Source of the DNA: Kosakonia arachidis
GTDB lineage: Bacteria; Pseudomonadota; Gammaproteobacteria; Enterobacterales; Enterobacteriaceae
DNA length: 64,000 nucleotides
Reading direction: 5' to 3'
Assembly: GCF_900116535.1 (NCBI RefSeq)
Contig: NZ_FPAU01000001.1
Coordinates: 434,001-498,000, forward strand
In this document: positions 1 through 8,306 of the stretch, in pieces
Layout of the letters: each line of letters opens with the position of its first letter
Numbering within the stretch: position 1 is the first letter of the stretch
Program-made: the position numbers and the translations under genes
The notes under the pieces: generated by a model
Database searches by the model: none
What the model was told of the DNA's origin: nothing
Seen by the model: the letters and a program-made list of their open reading frames with translations, nothing else

Positions 1-610
1 GCTGTTATGGCTGTGTCTGTTAATCGCATCCACTGTGATGAACCAACTGCCTGCGGAATTTGGCCCGCAAACGCACCATCTGCAGATGAGCTTTATGAAC
101 TGGAGCTTTTTAGGTATTCAGGCACCCGTGGTGATGATGCTGGCGTTTGCCGTTCTGTTTTGCTTCTGGCGGTCAAACTGGTCCGGCAGCGCGCGGCTGG
201 ACAGTGCAGGCCGCCGTGAACTGTATAAACACCTGTCGCGCGCCAACGGTGTGGAAGGGCTGATTTATCAGTGCATGGAAACGGGCGATCTGGCGTGGAT
301 AACCCTTAAGTCGCAGCGCATTTACATCGGCATGATCCACACAGCCACCTTTGACAGCGGCGATGCGAACAACATTGTGTTGATCCCAATGCTGAGCGGT
401 TATCGCGATGCAAAGACGCTGGATCTGCATGTCGAGCACAATTACAGCGCATGGTACGCCGAACACAATATTGAGCTGGCTTCCGGGCCGCGTCCGGCGC
501 TGGATTTCCGCAAAGTGTTACTGTTATCGCAGGTTGAGAGTCTGTCGCTGTTTGATCCGGCGCAGGTGCTGGCAATGGGGATTCATCGCCAGCGGGAACA
601 ACAAGCGTAA
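1..610 (+). CDS. Membrane protein of unknown function, 5' end outside the window
   Basis: The frame is open from the window edge to a TAA at 608-610, so the gene starts upstream. A hydrophobic stretch precedes residues of a GTG codon at 35, and a second one (around IQAPVVMMLAFAVLFCFW) follows, so at least two membrane segments sit at the N-terminus. The remaining ~130 residues look like a soluble, charged domain with no motif I recognise. It may start at the GTG at 35, but the open hydrophobic frame before it makes a truncated view more likely. Function unknown. Confidence 0.6.
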   Translation, partial: LLWLCLLIASTVMNQLPAEFGPQTHHLQMSFMNWSFLGIQAPVVMMLAFAVLFCFWRSNWSGSARLDSAGRRELYKHLSRANGVEGLIYQCMETGDLAWITLKSQRIYIGMIHTATFDSGDANNIVLIPMLSGYRDAKTLDLHVEHNYSAWYAEHNIELASGPRPALDFRKVLLLSQVESLSLFDPAQVLAMGIHRQREQQA

Positions 611-719
611 ACCGCTGGCCAAACCGTCGTTCGGCGCGGTGGGGTTTGCTGGGTTTTTCCCGCAGTATGCGCAACTGGATAAGACGACGCTGGGTAAGCA
701 ACATTCAGTACACCGTTGC

Positions 720-1745
720 TTAAGTCACCAGTCCTAAGCGGAACAGGCTTTCGGCGCAGGCGATAATAGCCTCTTCGCGTGGGCGCGGCGACCAGCCGAG
801 CAGTCGGATGGCTTTGGCGCTAGTGGCGTTCATGTTCACACCCAGCAGCGATACCAGCCCATTAACCAGCGCCGGGTTTTTTAGCACCACCTCATCGGGG
901 ATTTGTTGGGTGGAAACCCGGCGGGCTTGCTCACCTAAGCTGTCGCGCAGCACTTTCGCGACCTCCTCCATCCACATGCTTTCACCGGCGATTGCCAGAA
1001 AGCGCTCGCCGCTGGCTGCCGGGTCAGTCATTGCTCGCAAATGTAGGTCCGCCACATCGCGTACATCGACAAAACCGGAGTTAATGCGCAGGCAACCTGG
1101 CTGGCCTTCCAGCAGGTTTTTGATCAGGCGTACGGAATGCGAGTAATCCGCGCCAAGCGCCGGGCCAAGCACCGCCACCGGATTAATGGCGGCCAGCTCC
1201 AGCCCATTCCCCTCACGGGCGATAAACTCCCACGCTGCATGTTCTGACAAGGTTTTTGATTTTTGATACAGCGCGACATCACTGTTTAGTTCGCTCCAGT
1301 CCGTTTCATCAAACGGGCGTCGATAATCGGCGGCGTGTCCGACGCCAACGGCACCGAACGCCGAGGTCAGCACCACACGTTTCACTCCTGAGCTACGGGC
1401 GGCGCGTAACACCCGCAAATTGCCGTCAACGGCAGGGTTTACCCAATCCGCTTCGCTGACCTGCGGACCGGAGGGAGTAGGGGACGCGCCATGCAGCACA
1501 TAGCGACAGCCGTCAGCGGCTTGCGCCCAACCCTCATCGTGGGTTAAATCGGCCAGCACAATCTCCAGCCGATCGCCTGCGTCGATACCGCCGTTTTGCA
1601 GGTTAGCGCGGATTTCCGCTTCCCGGCCTGACACTCGCACGGTAGTGCGCACCCGGTAACCTTGTGCCAGTAGCGCCAGCATGCAGTGCTGGGCAATAAA
1701 ACCGGTGCCGCCGGTGACCAGTACGCGTGTGGTTTGAATGCTCAT
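720..1745 (-). CDS. NAD(P)-dependent epimerase/dehydratase-family reductase
   Basis: 341 aa. An extended short-chain dehydrogenase of the dihydroflavonol-4-reductase/aldehyde reductase type. The N-terminus has the Rossmann dinucleotide motif GGTGFIA (residues 12-18), and a YQKSK catalytic Tyr/Lys motif lies near residue 160. A GAGGAAATAAC ribosome site precedes the ATG. It is divergent from an AraC-family regulator 100 bp away, which probably controls it. Members of this family reduce aldehydes or ketones with NADPH in the cytoplasm; the substrate here cannot be read from sequence. Confidence 0.85.
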   Translation of the reverse strand: MSIQTTRVLVTGGTGFIAQHCMLALLAQGYRVRTTVRVSGREAEIRANLQNGGIDAGDRLEIVLADLTHDEGWAQAADGCRYVLHGASPTPSGPQVSEADWVNPAVDGNLRVLRAARSSGVKRVVLTSAFGAVGVGHAADYRRPFDETDWSELNSDVALYQKSKTLSEHAAWEFIAREGNGLELAAINPVAVLGPALGADYSHSVRLIKNLLEGQPGCLRINSGFVDVRDVADLHLRAMTDPAASGERFLAIAGESMWMEEVAKVLRDSLGEQARRVSTQQIPDEVVLKNPALVNGLVSLLGVNMNATSAKAIRLLGWSPRPREEAIIACAESLFRLGLVT

Positions 1746-1764
1746 GTTATTTCCTCAGATAGCG

Positions 1765-1845
1765 TAGAGTACGGGGTTATCTTAGGTCGCTTGAACCGTA
1801 CGCAGAATAGTTGAACGTACGGAATAGATGCGTGATAGTACGGAA
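1765..1845. promoter_or_regulatory. Four GTACG repeats between the reductase and the AraC regulator
   Basis: The core GTACG(G) occurs at 1769, 1798, 1817 and 1838, spaced 29, 19 and 21 bp, so the last three lie about two helical turns apart on one face. They fill the divergent gap. Direct repeats at helical spacing are typical of AraC-family operators, so these are candidate binding sites for the adjacent regulator. If the regulator starts at the ATG at 1846, all four sites are non-coding. Confidence 0.4.
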
Positions 1846-2808
1846 ATGAACACTGATATCTTTTCTGACATCCTCAAAGTTGCCGAGGCCCGTTCGCTGG
1901 TCACCGGCGGATTTACTGCAGGCGGTCGCTGGGCGATCCGCTTTCCTGCGCCCACCACGATTAAGTTTTTCGCCATAGTGCAAGGCCAATGCTACGTAAT
2001 GATTGATGACGAGCCCGAAGCGTTGCACTTTGCCACTGGCGACGTTGGGCTATTGTCGGCGCAGCGTGGTTTTGTGCTGGCAAGTCACACCGACGTTGAG
2101 CCGCTGGACGCGATGAGCCTGTTTTCCGGCGGCGGGAAGAAAAGCACGCAGTTGGGGGATGGCAGTGATTTCCGGCAGATTGGCGGCCATGTACTGCTCG
2201 ATCCGGTTTTTGGCCCGGTGCTGCGCGAAATGTTGCCTTCGTGGATCCAGATTCACGCGGCATCGCCACAGGCTACGACGATCCGCTGGCTGCTGCAACA
2301 ACTGGTGGCGGAGCAGGCCGACGGCCAGCCCGGTGCGCAGCTTGCCTCGGCACAACTGGCACAGTTGCTGTTTATTCAGGTGCTGCGCGTGCATATGCAA
2401 AAAGCCGATGCCTTACCGGCTGGCTGGTTACGGGCGATGTGCGATCGGCGTATTGCCCCGGCGATGTCAATGCTGCACGGCGATCCGGCGCATAACTGGC
2501 GGCTGGAAGAGCTTGCCAGTGCCTGCGCGATGTCACGTACCACTTTTGCCCTGCGTTTTCGAACGTCGGTGGGTTGTGCGCCACTCACGTACTTGCAGGA
2601 GTGGCGTATGCACCTGGGCAAGCAGGCACTGCGCAAGAAGACCACATCAGTGGCGGAGATTGCGCAAACCCTCGGTTATGCCTCCGCCAGCGCATTCAGC
2701 AATGCCTTTCGCCGAGTCACGGGCATGTCACCGAAGACCTGGCGGGAAGCTGGCGGTTATGACAGCGATCGTCAAACGCTTCCTGCATCAGCTTCGGTAA
2801 ACGTTTGA
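1846..2808 (+). CDS. AraC-family transcriptional regulator
   Basis: About 320 aa. The N-terminal half has the cupin-like sensor domain found in AraC regulators of divergent oxidoreductase genes; the C-terminal ~100 residues carry the double helix-turn-helix, ending in the signature VAEIAQTLGYASASAFSNAF followed by FRRVTGMSPKTWR. I chose the ATG at 1846 (MNTDIFSDIL) because homologues start close to this motif. An in-frame ATG at 1828 would add six residues overlapping a repeated GTACG operator-like site. Neither start has a strong ribosome site. It probably activates the divergent reductase. Confidence 0.85.
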   Translation: MNTDIFSDILKVAEARSLVTGGFTAGGRWAIRFPAPTTIKFFAIVQGQCYVMIDDEPEALHFATGDVGLLSAQRGFVLASHTDVEPLDAMSLFSGGGKKSTQLGDGSDFRQIGGHVLLDPVFGPVLREMLPSWIQIHAASPQATTIRWLLQQLVAEQADGQPGAQLASAQLAQLLFIQVLRVHMQKADALPAGWLRAMCDRRIAPAMSMLHGDPAHNWRLEELASACAMSRTTFALRFRTSVGCAPLTYLQEWRMHLGKQALRKKTTSVAEIAQTLGYASASAFSNAFRRVTGMSPKTWREAGGYDSDRQTLPASASVNV

Positions 2809-2956
2809 CGCACATGATTAGTTTAAGATGCCATTAGCTCCTTCGTGGTCGGTGAAGAGTGCCGATGCTTATTTATGACACCACTTGTTAGGGGTAGGCG
2901 AAAGTATGAAAATCAGCGAGCTTTCATTGCTTACTGTCCTGCTGTAAGGAAGCGCC

Positions 2957-3286
2957 ATGAATGACACGTTTATCTCCCTCAGCATTGGTTGTCTGGTTCT
3001 GATGGCGCTGGCGATCCCGCTGGCGCGGCAGCGCATTAAACCGAACCGTTTTTACGGTGTGCGCACGGCGCGAACGCTGCACGATGAGGTGGTCTGGTAC
3101 CGGGCGAACCGCGTATTTGGCGTGGCGATGCTGCTTTGCGGCGCGGTGTTTTTTCTGCTCTCGGTGTTGTTCGGCAACTGGCGCGAGGCGAGTAGCCCGG
3201 CGAGCAGTGTCGTATTGTTTTTGATTGCGGTGTTGGTTCCGACGATAACAGCGCGGGTGACGACCAAAAGTGGAGAAGCGCGATGA
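2957..3286 (+). CDS. SdpI-family membrane protein
   Basis: 109 aa with three predicted membrane segments (residues 5-22, 53-73 and 84-100). The segment RIKPNRFYGVRTARTL between helices 1 and 2 is the conserved loop of the SdpI/YhfL domain, known from the Bacillus immunity protein SdpI. An AAGGAAGC ribosome site precedes the ATG. The stop overlaps the start of the next gene (ATGATG), so the two are translationally coupled. The coupling to a MafI-like protein suggests a toxin-immunity role, which is inference. Confidence 0.75.
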   Translation: MNDTFISLSIGCLVLMALAIPLARQRIKPNRFYGVRTARTLHDEVVWYRANRVFGVAMLLCGAVFFLLSVLFGNWREASSPASSVVLFLIAVLVPTITARVTTKSGEAR

Positions 3287-3561
3287 TGGGCGCAAGAGTA
3301 AAAGCCTTTGGTGCGCGCTTTTTCGGGCGCGTGGATGCTGAAAGGCTGCAATTTGCCATCGATTATGTGGATTACAACGAAAGCGGGCTGGCCTTTGAAA
3401 CGATCTGCGATTACCTCATTGAAATGGATGCTCCTCTCAGCGAAGAAGAGTACCGGCTGGCGGAAGAGCTGTACCGCGATATGGAAATGAAATGGGGCGG
3501 CAGTTGTCTGAAGTTTATGAAAGCACAGATCGTAACAGGAAACCTGGCACAACAATCCTAA
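3283..3561 (+). CDS. MafI-like putative immunity protein
   Basis: 92 aa, acidic and helical. The pattern of a DA.R...AIDYVDYNESGLAFETICDYLIE helical block followed by LSEEEYRLAEELYRDM resembles the small MafI/Barstar-like immunity families that pair with polymorphic toxins. No toxin gene is adjacent, so it may be an orphan immunity gene. It overlaps the SdpI-like gene by four bases. A ~75-bp dispersed repeat starts two bases after its stop. Family assignment rests on pattern memory. Confidence 0.55.
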   Translation: MMGARVKAFGARFFGRVDAERLQFAIDYVDYNESGLAFETICDYLIEMDAPLSEEEYRLAEELYRDMEMKWGGSCLKFMKAQIVTGNLAQQS

Positions 3562-3563
3562 CG

Positions 3564-3637
3564 TGTATTAGCTCAGATTTGACCTGACACAGCTATGGCA
3601 CAGACCTAAACCTATCTGACAGGCGGCTCTGTGCCAG
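3564..3637 (+). repeat. Dispersed ~75-bp repeat, copy A
   Basis: Begins TGTATTAGCTCAGATTTGA and ends in TCTGTGCCAG. It contains an internal inverted repeat GGCACAGA / TCTGTGCC that can fold as a hairpin with a ~23-nt loop. Copy B (4162-4236) is a direct, nearly identical copy; copy D (36248-36322) is on the opposite strand; copy C (34819 onward) is partial. Copy A starts two bases after the stop of the MafI-like gene. Confidence 0.85.
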
Positions 3638-3873
3638 GAGCGGAAGTTGCAAAATCAATCTCTGCTAATCAACGGGGGAGCAGGTAAGCGTTACACCATA
3701 AAGCGTTAATGGCGTGGATTGACGCATTGATAGCACGCGTCGCAGAGCTGGAGTCAAGAAATCCGAGGGGCCAGCACAGGGTAATTATTATATTTAATAA
3801 TATTACTCCACTCATATAGGGTGCGGTGCTAAGTTAGTAAAGGAAATAGCCGTACTATTCATGGAGGTTTACT
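3638..3873 (+). other. Intergenic segment with a possible transposase stub
   Basis: Between repeat A and the 83-aa ORF. A short frame from the ATG at 3709 reads MAWIDALIARVAELESRNPR, which resembles the N-terminal coiled-coil of IS66-type transposases but stops after 33 codons. The match is short, so it is a suggestion only. No other gene is seen. Confidence 0.3.
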
Positions 3874-4125
3874 GTGAGTGTATATGTTTTCTATTACAAC
3901 GAGTCTGGTGCAAGAGTCTTTACCAAAAGTAGCGTAAATAAAGAAGCAAGGAAGCTTCTCAAAGAGAAGGGTTACAAAAAACATTTTTTCGAGGTCGAAG
4001 CTGAAAGTGCTCAGGACGCTATAGCGAAGATGAAAAACAATGACGATGAATATCTGAAAGAATTAAAAGATTATTCTGATAGCCTTCTTTTTGTTGGTCT
4101 TGTTGGGGTGGCGTCATTTTTTTAA
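3874..4125 (+). CDS. Small hypothetical protein (83 aa)
   Basis: Starts at a GTG with a clear ATGGAGG ribosome site 8 bases upstream. Low GC and lysine-rich compared with the chromosome backbone, suggesting acquisition. The sequence is charged and helical (residues 20-65), ending in a hydrophobic tail LLFVGLVGVASFF that could be a membrane anchor. It sits between direct copies A and B of the ~75-bp repeat. Function unknown; it could belong to the immunity-type cassette before it. Confidence 0.55.
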   Translation: MSVYVFYYNESGARVFTKSSVNKEARKLLKEKGYKKHFFEVEAESAQDAIAKMKNNDDEYLKELKDYSDSLLFVGLVGVASFF

Positions 4126-4161
4126 AGAGTAGAGGCGGTGACCTGATCACCGCCAATCATA

Positions 4162-4236
4162 TGTATTAGCTCAGATTTGACCTGACACAGCTATGGCACA
4201 GATCTAAACTTAATTTGACAGGCAGCTCTGTGCCAG
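4162..4236 (+). repeat. Dispersed ~75-bp repeat, copy B
   Basis: Nearly identical to copy A over its whole length, same orientation, 598 bp away, with differences concentrated in the loop between the hairpin arms GGCACAGA and TCTGTGCC. With copy A it brackets the 83-aa ORF as a direct-repeat cassette. Confidence 0.85.
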
Positions 4237-4352
4237 CAGATATTACTGAGTCCGCACAGCATTGACTAAAAGGGAACGGGTCAAAGCATCTTTTTGCTCT
4301 GCTAAATGCGCAACTATAATTATGACGGTTGTTCTTTTAAATGGATGAAATC

Positions 4353-4898
4353 ATGAGTTCACTCAAAATGCATTTCAACATTCTTGCCGGTTACAACGCC
4401 TGGACGAATGAACGATTGTATTCCAGCGTTGGAAAGATTGGGGAAGATGCTTACCGTAAAAACTGCGGCGCTTTTTTTGGGTCTATCGAGGCGACTCTGA
4501 ATCACCTGCTCGTGACGGACAGGATATGGCGGCATCGTTTAAACGCATTACCTGAAACAGGGTATCGGCTGGACCAGATGTTGTTCGACAGTGATTTTCC
4601 CGGTCTGGAAATGGCGCGAAGAGAAGAAGATAAAAAGATCGTTGATTTTATCATGGGATTATCAGAAACCGATTTAGACGGCATCGTCTCCTACCGGCGG
4701 GCTTCAACACCAGAACTTAAGCAGCAGGCAATCTGGTCTGCTCTGGCTCACTGGTTTAATCATCAGACCCATCACAGAGGGCAGGTCCATGCAATGTTGA
4801 CCCGCGTATCCGGGGAAGCCCCTGAACTGGATTTGCTGATATATCAAAGGTATCTACACGATAAATATGAGTTTGGCGATTTTGTCGGAGCCCCCTGA
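4353..4898 (+). CDS. DinB-family putative metal-dependent protein
   Basis: About 181 aa. DinB/YfiT-like four-helix bundle: N-terminal FNILAGYNAWTNERLY, then SIEATLNHLLVTDRIWRHRL, and the C-terminal HWFNHQTHHRGQVHAML. The His in NHLL and the two His of HQTHHRG fit the three-His metal site of this superfamily. Members include thiol-dependent S-transferases; the substrate is unknown. The ATG at 4353 starts closer to the family N-terminus than the in-frame ATG at 4341; neither has a strong ribosome site. Confidence 0.8.
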   Translation: MSSLKMHFNILAGYNAWTNERLYSSVGKIGEDAYRKNCGAFFGSIEATLNHLLVTDRIWRHRLNALPETGYRLDQMLFDSDFPGLEMARREEDKKIVDFIMGLSETDLDGIVSYRRASTPELKQQAIWSALAHWFNHQTHHRGQVHAMLTRVSGEAPELDLLIYQRYLHDKYEFGDFVGAP

Positions 4899-5098
4899 AT
4901 TGACCTGCTCAAGGTTGATTATCACATGCCAGTGTTAGTCCAACATCTGATACACAATGGCAATGATTCTATAATCATGAACGACCGAATATGGCACTGA
5001 ATGGCTTCACACCAATGCAGCATATTCAGCGCTTATCCGATTTTACTCATCTGCCCGTTTAAAAATGGAGGGATTACCGATTTAATGACTATCCTGGC

Positions 5099-5380
5099 AT
5101 GATCGATGACGAATGTAAAAATAGTCAAATTATTATAAAGTTGGTTTATTTAGCTTCTGATCCTCGGCAAGGAAATAATTCAAAAACATCACCTGAAACG
5201 ATTTTATATGCATTAAAAGGATGCTATATAATAATACATGGGGAAATTCAGGAGGTTGAAGAAAAACTCGACGAGGGGTGCTTTTTTTACGTACCTGCTA
5301 ACAAGAAATATATTTCTGTTAACTTAAACGAAAAACCAGTGGCTCTTCTTATTGCTTTTAAAGGGGCAGTTTTAAAGTGA
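5099..5380 (+). CDS. Small cupin-like hypothetical protein (93 aa)
   Basis: Low-GC ORF. The order of short strands (ILYALKGCYIIIHGE, then EEKLDEGCFFYVPANKKY, then KPVALLIAFKG) resembles a small RmlC-like cupin, without the metal-binding His motif. There is no clear ribosome site and it lies in a gene-poor stretch, so it may be a fragment of a larger regulator or sensor domain. Function unknown. Confidence 0.35.
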   Translation: MIDDECKNSQIIIKLVYLASDPRQGNNSKTSPETILYALKGCYIIIHGEIQEVEEKLDEGCFFYVPANKKYISVNLNEKPVALLIAFKGAVLK

Positions 5381-5472
5381 GTTGCCATATATTACAAATA
5401 AGCTTAAACTTTATAAAAGAAACGCAGATGAAGTATAGCCACCTGCGCTTTATAAGACTTTTAAACTATTTC

Positions 5473-6675
5473 TTACTTAAATAATAGAGGTTTATTTATC
5501 TTTTGCCCCCCATTCACAATAATGTTATTGATTGCGTATATGTTACAATGCTGCGCATTTTTTGGTTGATGCGCTTCGCAGGATTCGATTGCATCTGCTG
5601 CTGCTGTATGACCATCTCGTTCCCAGTAAGCCACACCCCATGCACCATCTTTTCCGGTTGCAAATGCTTTTTCATAGAGTTCAGATGCCGTATATTTCTC
5701 AAATGCGGCCTTGCCCTGCTCATTATTGAGATTCTCGGGCATAGGCAGATGATTTTCAGGAATTGAAACGATTTGCTTATAAGGCAAATTATGCTCCTTG
5801 AGAAAAGGTTCTATATGTGACCACCAAAAACGACCGGGAGCTGAATCCATAAAAGCATGCCCATTATTTTCGAAAGCTGGCATTAACATGAAGGTAGCAT
5901 CAGCTCCCCACTGATGGTACGCATTGAAGAAATCTTTTCCCATCTGGGGCGGAAAAGATTTGTCATTTATCGAATAAAGCCATAAGGATGGTATACGCGC
6001 AGTCTTCCCGTAGGATGAATATGCCGCCAGCAAACCTTTTCGGTCGCAAAGAGATCTTCCATCAATTGAACCTCTGCCACCATCAAAGCTGATAACAGCC
6101 GTTACGCCGGGAGGATTAACAGCACCCGTAGCTATGACTGCAAAACCACCTGCAGACATACCTGCAAGGACAGTATTTTCAGGTAAAGCCCAGGGTTGTT
6201 TCCTGATAACTTCTAGTGCCGCAAGTATATCCCTTACATCCCTTTTCCCGGCTAGCTTATGCAATGGTTCCTTACAGGAACCTCCGGTATATTCAGCACC
6301 GCCACTAGAAAAGCCATATCCCTCACGTAATAGTGAAACAGCCGCATAACCATGTGTTGCAAATGCCAGAGCCGTGGCTGATGTTCGGTTTGGTGTCATT
6401 TCCGTTCTATCGAACTCAGGACTTTCGGAAGTGCCATGATTAATAATTACTATTGGATATTTTCCAGGCCCCGCTGGCCGTGTTACGAAAGCATCAAGTA
6501 TGGCGGGTTTACCATTATCAAGGACGACCTGAATTGTCATTGGCTCACGAATAAGCCCTTCAAACTGTTGGTTCACTAAGGAATTTTTTACATCTGCATT
6601 ACTGTGAAAACTTATACAAAAAACACTTAAAATAGTAAATTTGGCTATAAGACCCCAGTCATATATTCTATGCAT
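5473..6675 (-). CDS. Secreted alpha/beta hydrolase (dienelactone-hydrolase-like)
   Basis: 400 aa. A signal peptide spans about residues 1-27 (hydrophobic KFTILSVFCISFHSNA), so the enzyme is probably periplasmic. The alpha/beta hydrolase nucleophile elbow is GMSAGG near residue 169, the oxyanion region is INHGTSE near residue 79, and candidate acid and base residues lie in SINDKSF and ENNGHAF. The C-terminal ~70 residues (from EKYTASELYEKAFA) hold a cysteine pair (SCEAHQPKNAQHC) that may form a disulfide. The substrate, probably an ester, is not predictable. Confidence 0.75.
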   Translation of the reverse strand: MHRIYDWGLIAKFTILSVFCISFHSNADVKNSLVNQQFEGLIREPMTIQVVLDNGKPAILDAFVTRPAGPGKYPIVIINHGTSESPEFDRTEMTPNRTSATALAFATHGYAAVSLLREGYGFSSGGAEYTGGSCKEPLHKLAGKRDVRDILAALEVIRKQPWALPENTVLAGMSAGGFAVIATGAVNPPGVTAVISFDGGRGSIDGRSLCDRKGLLAAYSSYGKTARIPSLWLYSINDKSFPPQMGKDFFNAYHQWGADATFMLMPAFENNGHAFMDSAPGRFWWSHIEPFLKEHNLPYKQIVSIPENHLPMPENLNNEQGKAAFEKYTASELYEKAFATGKDGAWGVAYWERDGHTAAADAIESCEAHQPKNAQHCNIYAINNIIVNGGQKINKPLLFK

Positions 6676-7229
6676 TTTTAACTCACTCTCCAGGTTGATG
6701 TCCTTTAAGCAGAGAAATCATGTAGTACGGAATTTATAAAATAGAAAGCAGCCTACTATTTCTTGCCGTTATTAAGTACTACTATCCTTAAAAACAAGAA
6801 ATCAGAACAATGTAGCACGCCGGAGGTAAGGTATTTATTACAGGATATCTTTGTTCTGACAATATTACGTTTCGTTACCTTATTTTATTAAGGTTGTTTG
6901 GTCTTTTTTTAGCTGATTGCCCAGCTCTCCCTGATTAATACACACATTTTAAGTAATTATTTACCTGTGTTGATAATAACTGTGGACGTTCGCGCAAAGC
7001 TGACATAACGTCAGAAGATTTACCATACCCTCCTTAATTATACGCACCGCAAAAATCCCTGAGTGCGTTTCTGGCGTATGCCCGGTAAAAGCAGTGACAA
7101 ACCACCCGAAAATGTACACCAGAAACGCGACTTAAGAATCTACGCTACGACTGCATATGCACTCAACTGAATAGAGTGAGGTTTCACTTTATTTTATCAA
7201 CACGTTTCAGACTACAATGTATCTGGCTA
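6676..7229. other. AT-rich intergenic region without a recognisable gene
   Basis: No supported ORF. It holds one clean inverted repeat, GCGTTTCTGG at 7065-7074 and CCAGAAACGC at 7119-7128, with a 44-bp gap; this could fold as a large stem-loop downstream of cscK or be a remnant of an insertion. Nothing else is recognised. Confidence 0.5.
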
Positions 7230-8186
7230 TCAATTCGACAACTCTTTTATCTCGTAGTCCGGTAGAGGATATTGACTAATAAATTCGTTAAGCGTTTGGC
7301 TATCCGGGAGCGCTGTCAGGGCACCTTTCCGGGTTGTCGCCAGCGCACCACAGGCACTGGCCTGAGTCATAGCATCGCTGATTTGGTCAAGGTTATATGG
7401 CATTCCAGCGCGAGCTATATATGCAAGCAAACCCGTCAGAAACGCATCTCCCGCTCCCGTTGTATCAACGCTATCGACGATGTAGCCATTGAAATGAATG
7501 ACCATATCGTCATGGAGTATCATGGCCCCCTGAGCACCATAGGTCACAACTTTCAGACGTGCTGGTAGCGTCTTAAGAAAATCCAGTGCAAGGGTAAAAT
7601 CATGCGTGGCTGCCAACCAGTACCACTCTTCTTCAGATAATTTCAGGATATCAGCCTGTCGCGAGAAATGGTGTACAGCATCGTGCATTCTCTGCTTATC
7701 ACTCCACATTTGCTCACGTAAATTCACATCAAAACTCAGCAAGCCTCCACTCTGTTTTATTTTCCTGATCGCTGTAACTAACGTCTGGCAACAGGCTTCG
7801 GCGACCAGCGCAAGAGAACAGAAATGCAATATTCCTGCACTAAGATTGGGAAGCGCATCAGGCGTTAAAAACTGATCTGCAGACGGATTCGTCAGAAAGG
7901 TAAATCCACGCTCTCCACTATTATTCAGAGAAACTAATACCGTACTGGTTCTGTGAAGAGGGTCCATCTGCATACTCTGGACGGAGACGCCCGATGCGCA
8001 GAGCGTCTCCTTTAAAAAATAGCCGAAGTCGTCGTCGCCTACCCGGCCGATAAACCCACTCTGACAGCCCAGACGTGCTGTTCCTACCGCTACATTAAAG
8101 GGGGCGCCTCCAGCACAAGCCTGATATTGCATATCTGAAAGCGGTAAGAGATCGACTACCGCATCGCCGAGAGTCCAAATGTTCAT
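7230..8186 (-). CDS. cscK: Fructokinase of the sucrose/fructan locus
   Basis: 318 aa PfkB-family sugar kinase. It starts with LGDAVVDLLP, the ScrK/CscK hallmark, followed by the GGAPFNVAVGTARLG signature, and carries the C-terminal DTTGAGDAFLTGLL motif with the catalytic Asp. It phosphorylates cytoplasmic fructose released by CscA, giving fructose-6-phosphate. A GAGGAAATGTC ribosome site precedes the ATG. It is the last gene of the minus-strand locus, 120 bp after the second porin gene. Confidence 0.9.
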   Translation of the reverse strand: MNIWTLGDAVVDLLPLSDMQYQACAGGAPFNVAVGTARLGCQSGFIGRVGDDDFGYFLKETLCASGVSVQSMQMDPLHRTSTVLVSLNNSGERGFTFLTNPSADQFLTPDALPNLSAGILHFCSLALVAEACCQTLVTAIRKIKQSGGLLSFDVNLREQMWSDKQRMHDAVHHFSRQADILKLSEEEWYWLAATHDFTLALDFLKTLPARLKVVTYGAQGAMILHDDMVIHFNGYIVDSVDTTGAGDAFLTGLLAYIARAGMPYNLDQISDAMTQASACGALATTRKGALTALPDSQTLNEFISQYPLPDYEIKELSN

Positions 8187-8306
8187 GACATTTCCTCAAA
8201 AGTAATTAGTTATTCTTACCCTGGAATGACCCGCGGTGAGGGATCAGGTTATTCCCGCAAGGCAATATCCGTGTCTCTTGCTCCGCTGGTCGTATAAAAG
8301 AGAGTT

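Noticed and set aside
2906-2947. 13-codon ORF MKISELSLLTVLL before the SdpI-like gene
   Set aside because: Too short, with no strong ribosome site; possible leader peptide but not supportable.
7065-7128. Inverted repeat GCGTTTCTGG/CCAGAAACGC
   Set aside because: Arms are short for a 44-bp gap and no T run follows, so a terminator or mobile-element end cannot be claimed.
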